From an uncultured Gammaproteobacteria bacterium (GTDB lineage: Bacteria; Pseudomonadota; Gammaproteobacteria; Pseudomonadales; Azotimanducaceae), in contig CAJWLI010000067.1 in assembly GCA_913043075.1 (NCBI GenBank), positions 1 to 7,605 on the forward strand: a stretch of 7,605 bases of DNA, in the 5' to 3' direction. A program made the position numbers and the translations under genes. This document shows, in pieces, positions 5,966-7,605 of this stretch. The notes under the pieces were generated by a model. That model saw only the letters and a program-made list of their open reading frames with translations. It was not told the DNA's origin and did not search any database. Position 1 is the first letter of the stretch. Each line of letters begins with the position of its first letter.

Positions 5966-6025
5966 ATGAACATCCGTGCTCTTTATAAAAGACCGAGTGA
6001 TATCCAACTAATCGAGAAATATTAA
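5966..6025 (+). other. Possible 19-codon leader ORF overlapping the glyS start
   Basis: ATG 5966 opens a 19-residue frame (MNIRALYKRP..., ending EKY) whose TAA stop (6023-6025) overlaps the glyS ATG (6025-6027) by one base as TAATG. This arrangement often allows translational coupling. The AGGA before it (5962-5965) touches the ATG, which is too close for efficient initiation, and the peptide has no glycine codon, so classical glycine attenuation is not supported. A TATAAA at 5984-5989 could instead be a glyS -10 box, in which case the ORF would not be transcribed from that promoter. It may be chance. Confidence 0.25.
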
Positions 6026-7398
6026 TGACAGCTAAAACGATGGAAGAGCTGGTCGCTCTTTGCAAGCGACGAGGCTTTATTTATCAAACTAACGAAATCT
6101 ACGGGGGATTGCAGGGTCTATTTGACTATGGTCCATTAGGTGTTGAGCTTAAGAATAATCTAAAACAATCTTGGTGGAGCTCAATGGTCTATGAGCGGGA
6201 CGATGTGGAGGGGCTAGATGCCTCAATCCTAACTAATCCGGCTGTGCTTAGACAATCGGGTCACGAGGACACTTTTACTGATCCTCTCGTTGATTGCAGG
6301 AGCTGCAACGCGAGATGGAGAGCTGATCACTTAGAAAAACAAGAGTGTCCGGCATGTGGGTCAACTGATCTCACCGAACCAAGGGCCTTTAATTTGATGT
6401 TTAAAACAGCTGTCGGGCCTGTAGATGACGGCTCTTCCTTTGCATATCTTAGACCCGAAACAGCCCAACAGATTTTTACCAACTTTAAAAATATTGTTGA
6501 CTCTACGTCGCGAACCTTACCCTTTGGAATTGCCCAGATTGGAAAAGCCTTTAGAAACGAGGTGACCCCCAGGAACTTTATCTTCAGAGTAAGAGAATTT
6601 GAACAAATGGAGCTTGAATTCTTTGTTGAGGAAGGCTCGGACGAGGAATGGCATGAAATTTGGGTCGAAAAAAGATTGGCGTGGTGGAGAGATCAAGGAG
6701 TTAGTGAAGAAAACCTTAAACTACTTTACGTCCCAGAAGAAGATCTCTCTCATTACTCGAAGGCGACGGTAGATATCATGTACAAATTTCCCCACGGTCT
6801 AGAAGAACTCGAGGGGATTGCAAATAGAACGGATTTTGATCTCGGTTCTCATTCAAAGAATCAAAAAGACCTGAATCTGACGGCAACCGTTAAAGAAAAT
6901 AAGTCTTCTAATTCTAAATTAGCGATTCAAAAAAGGGATACTGGAGAATGGATTGTCCCGTTCGTGATTGAGCCGTCTGCTGGGGTAGATAGAGGCGTAT
7001 TGGCGGTGATTAACGAGGCCTATAAGGTCGAGACTCTCGGAGAAGGAAAAGAGAGAACGGTTCTTTCTTTTCCTGCTCATCTTGCTCCAATTAAAGCAGC
7101 GGTGGTTCCCCTAAAAAGAAATAACGAGGATCTTGTGAAAGCTGCGCATGAGCTTAAGGATCAGCTCCAGTCGCTTAGGCTTGGACGTGTAGTAGTAGAA
7201 AACTCCGGAAACATAGGAAAAAGCTACAGACGTCATGATGAAGTTGGAACCCCAATGTGTATTACTATTGATTTCCAGACTCTCGAAGATGGCACGGTGA
7301 CTTTGAGGGACAGAGATTCTATGGAGCAAGAGAGGGTCCATCTAGACATGGTCGGTAAAACTTTTCAAGAGAGAATAGTTAGGCCTGATTCGAGATGA
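6025..7398 (+). CDS. glyS: Glycyl-tRNA synthetase, single-chain (alpha2 dimer) type
   Basis: Charges tRNA-Gly with glycine in the cytoplasm. The 457-residue product is the class II homodimeric form shared by many bacteria, archaea and eukaryotes, not the two-gene glyQ/glyS tetramer common in proteobacteria. N-terminal MEELVALCKRRGFIYQTNEI and YGGLQGLFDYGPLG (26-39) are hallmarks. A Cys4 zinc-ribbon-like insertion follows: C91, C94, C108 and C111 (CxxC...CxxC). YLRPETAQ (141-148) and motif 2 around FGIAQIGKAFRNEVTPRN (168-184) bind ATP and the tRNA end. GIANRTDFDLGSHSK (264-278) and motif 3 PSAGVDRG (317-324) complete the active site. The anticodon-binding domain runs from about 350 (AHLAPIKAAVVPL) to the end. 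It lies at the shorter end for this class but all core parts are present. ATG 6025 has GAGA seven bases upstream and overlaps a possible leader-ORF stop. Tandem hairpins follow the gene. Confidence 0.96.
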   Translation: MTAKTMEELVALCKRRGFIYQTNEIYGGLQGLFDYGPLGVELKNNLKQSWWSSMVYERDDVEGLDASILTNPAVLRQSGHEDTFTDPLVDCRSCNARWRADHLEKQECPACGSTDLTEPRAFNLMFKTAVGPVDDGSSFAYLRPETAQQIFTNFKNIVDSTSRTLPFGIAQIGKAFRNEVTPRNFIFRVREFEQMELEFFVEEGSDEEWHEIWVEKRLAWWRDQGVSEENLKLLYVPEEDLSHYSKATVDIMYKFPHGLEELEGIANRTDFDLGSHSKNQKDLNLTATVKENKSSNSKLAIQKRDTGEWIVPFVIEPSAGVDRGVLAVINEAYKVETLGEGKERTVLSFPAHLAPIKAAVVPLKRNNEDLVKAAHELKDQLQSLRLGRVVVENSGNIGKSYRRHDEVGTPMCITIDFQTLEDGTVTLRDRDSMEQERVHLDMVGKTFQERIVRPDSR

Positions 7399-7433
7399 AT
7401 AAACTAGAAATATAAAAAGTCTGAACAAGCGAC

Positions 7434-7453
7434 TAGCTATTAATAAATAGCTA
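7434..7453 (+). other. First of two tandem hairpins after glyS
   Basis: TAGCTAT (7434-7440) and ATAGCTA (7447-7453) form a perfect 7-bp AT-rich stem with loop TAATAA, beginning 36 bp after the glyS stop. It is followed by an A-run, not a T-run, so it is not itself a plus-strand terminator. It may stabilise the 3' end of the glyS mRNA. Confidence 0.4.
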
Positions 7454-7480
7454 AAAAAGGCCCTAATAGCGAGGGCCTTT
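7453..7480. terminator. Bidirectional intrinsic terminator between convergent genes
   Basis: AAAGGCCCT (7456-7464) and AGGGCCTTT (7472-7480) form a perfect 9-bp stem with a 7-base loop. On the minus strand the stem runs into six T residues (7458-7453), a strong terminator for the gene ending at 7510. On the plus strand only TTT follows the GC part, so it is weaker for glyS. Confidence 0.8.
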
Positions 7481-7509
7481 AGATAACTTAGTCTTCAAAT
7501 GGTGGAGCA

Positions 7510-7605
7510 TTATCTAACAACATGAACATCGTGGGTCAGTGTGCGCTTAAACCCATCAAAGACGATCTTGTCTAGATTTTGAGTGCCGTCATCCATTCGG
7601 ACAAG
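7510..7605 (-). CDS. C-terminal end of an unidentified convergent gene (5' end outside the window)
   Basis: The minus-strand frame is open from the window edge (base 7605) to a TAA at 7512-7510, giving 31 residues that start LVRMDDGT and end HDVHVVR. The other two minus-strand frames are closed by stops within this stretch. A strong minus-strand terminator begins 29 bases after the stop, which supports a real gene end. The fragment is polar and charged with no membrane segment. I do not recognise the family and assign no function. Confidence 0.5.
   Translation of the reverse strand, partial: LVRMDDGTQNLDKIVFDGFKRTLTHDVHVVR

Noticed and set aside
5872..6024. Possible riboswitch or T-box leader before glyS.
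   Set aside because: The region is only about 150 bp, has no strong nested stems, no T-box-like terminator and no recognisable glycine riboswitch pattern.
7111..7341. Minus-strand frame opposite the end of glyS, and similar short frames opposite the binding-protein and sixA genes.
   Set aside because: These are shadows of confidently assigned genes and show no recognisable domain.

Overview
The window is an ordinary bacterial chromosomal segment, moderately AT-rich by eye, with genes packed tightly on the plus strand. The gene set points to a free-living Gram-negative bacterium, plausibly a marine proteobacterium: a periplasmic ferric-iron binding protein with a signal peptide, a Fur-type operator, a SixA phosphatase and a PiT phosphate carrier. 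The single-chain glycyl-tRNA synthetase is not the type most proteobacteria use, so the lineage stays uncertain. I see no transposase, integrase, phage gene, CRISPR array, tRNA or rRNA.

Layout. Positions 1-126 hold the C-terminal end of a membrane protein. A perfect 17-bp Fur-box palindrome (152-168) overlaps a sigma-70-like promoter. Next comes a ferric-iron ABC importer: binding protein (188-1207), two-domain permease (1257-2882, TTG start) and a short ATPase (2872-3522) that overlaps the permease gene. A complete O6-alkylguanine-DNA alkyltransferase-like (MGMT) domain follows in a different frame. It overlaps the end of the ATPase gene and has no ATG, GTG or TTG that would give a full domain; its likely start is ATT at 3506 or CTG at 3503. 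After a 176-bp gap with a candidate promoter come a PiT phosphate transporter (3991-5277), a SixA-like phosphohistidine phosphatase (5368-5871) and a single-chain glycyl-tRNA synthetase (6025-7398). Two tandem hairpins, one of them a likely bidirectional terminator, separate glyS from the 3' end of a convergent minus-strand gene at the right edge (7510-7605).

How the genes work together. The first four genes look like one iron-starvation operon: the binding protein captures Fe(III) in the periplasm, the permease moves it and the ATPase powers uptake, under Fur repression. The DNA-repair domain at the end of this operon is the most unusual arrangement here. It could be read from a rare start codon, or fused to the ATPase by slippage on an A8 tract at the junction. 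The phosphate carrier, phosphatase and synthetase are housekeeping genes with no clear functional link to each other. No wholly new system is evident. The second-look items are the ATPase/MGMT junction, the nearly leaderless promoter geometry at the Fur box, and several hairpins at translation starts or inside genes.
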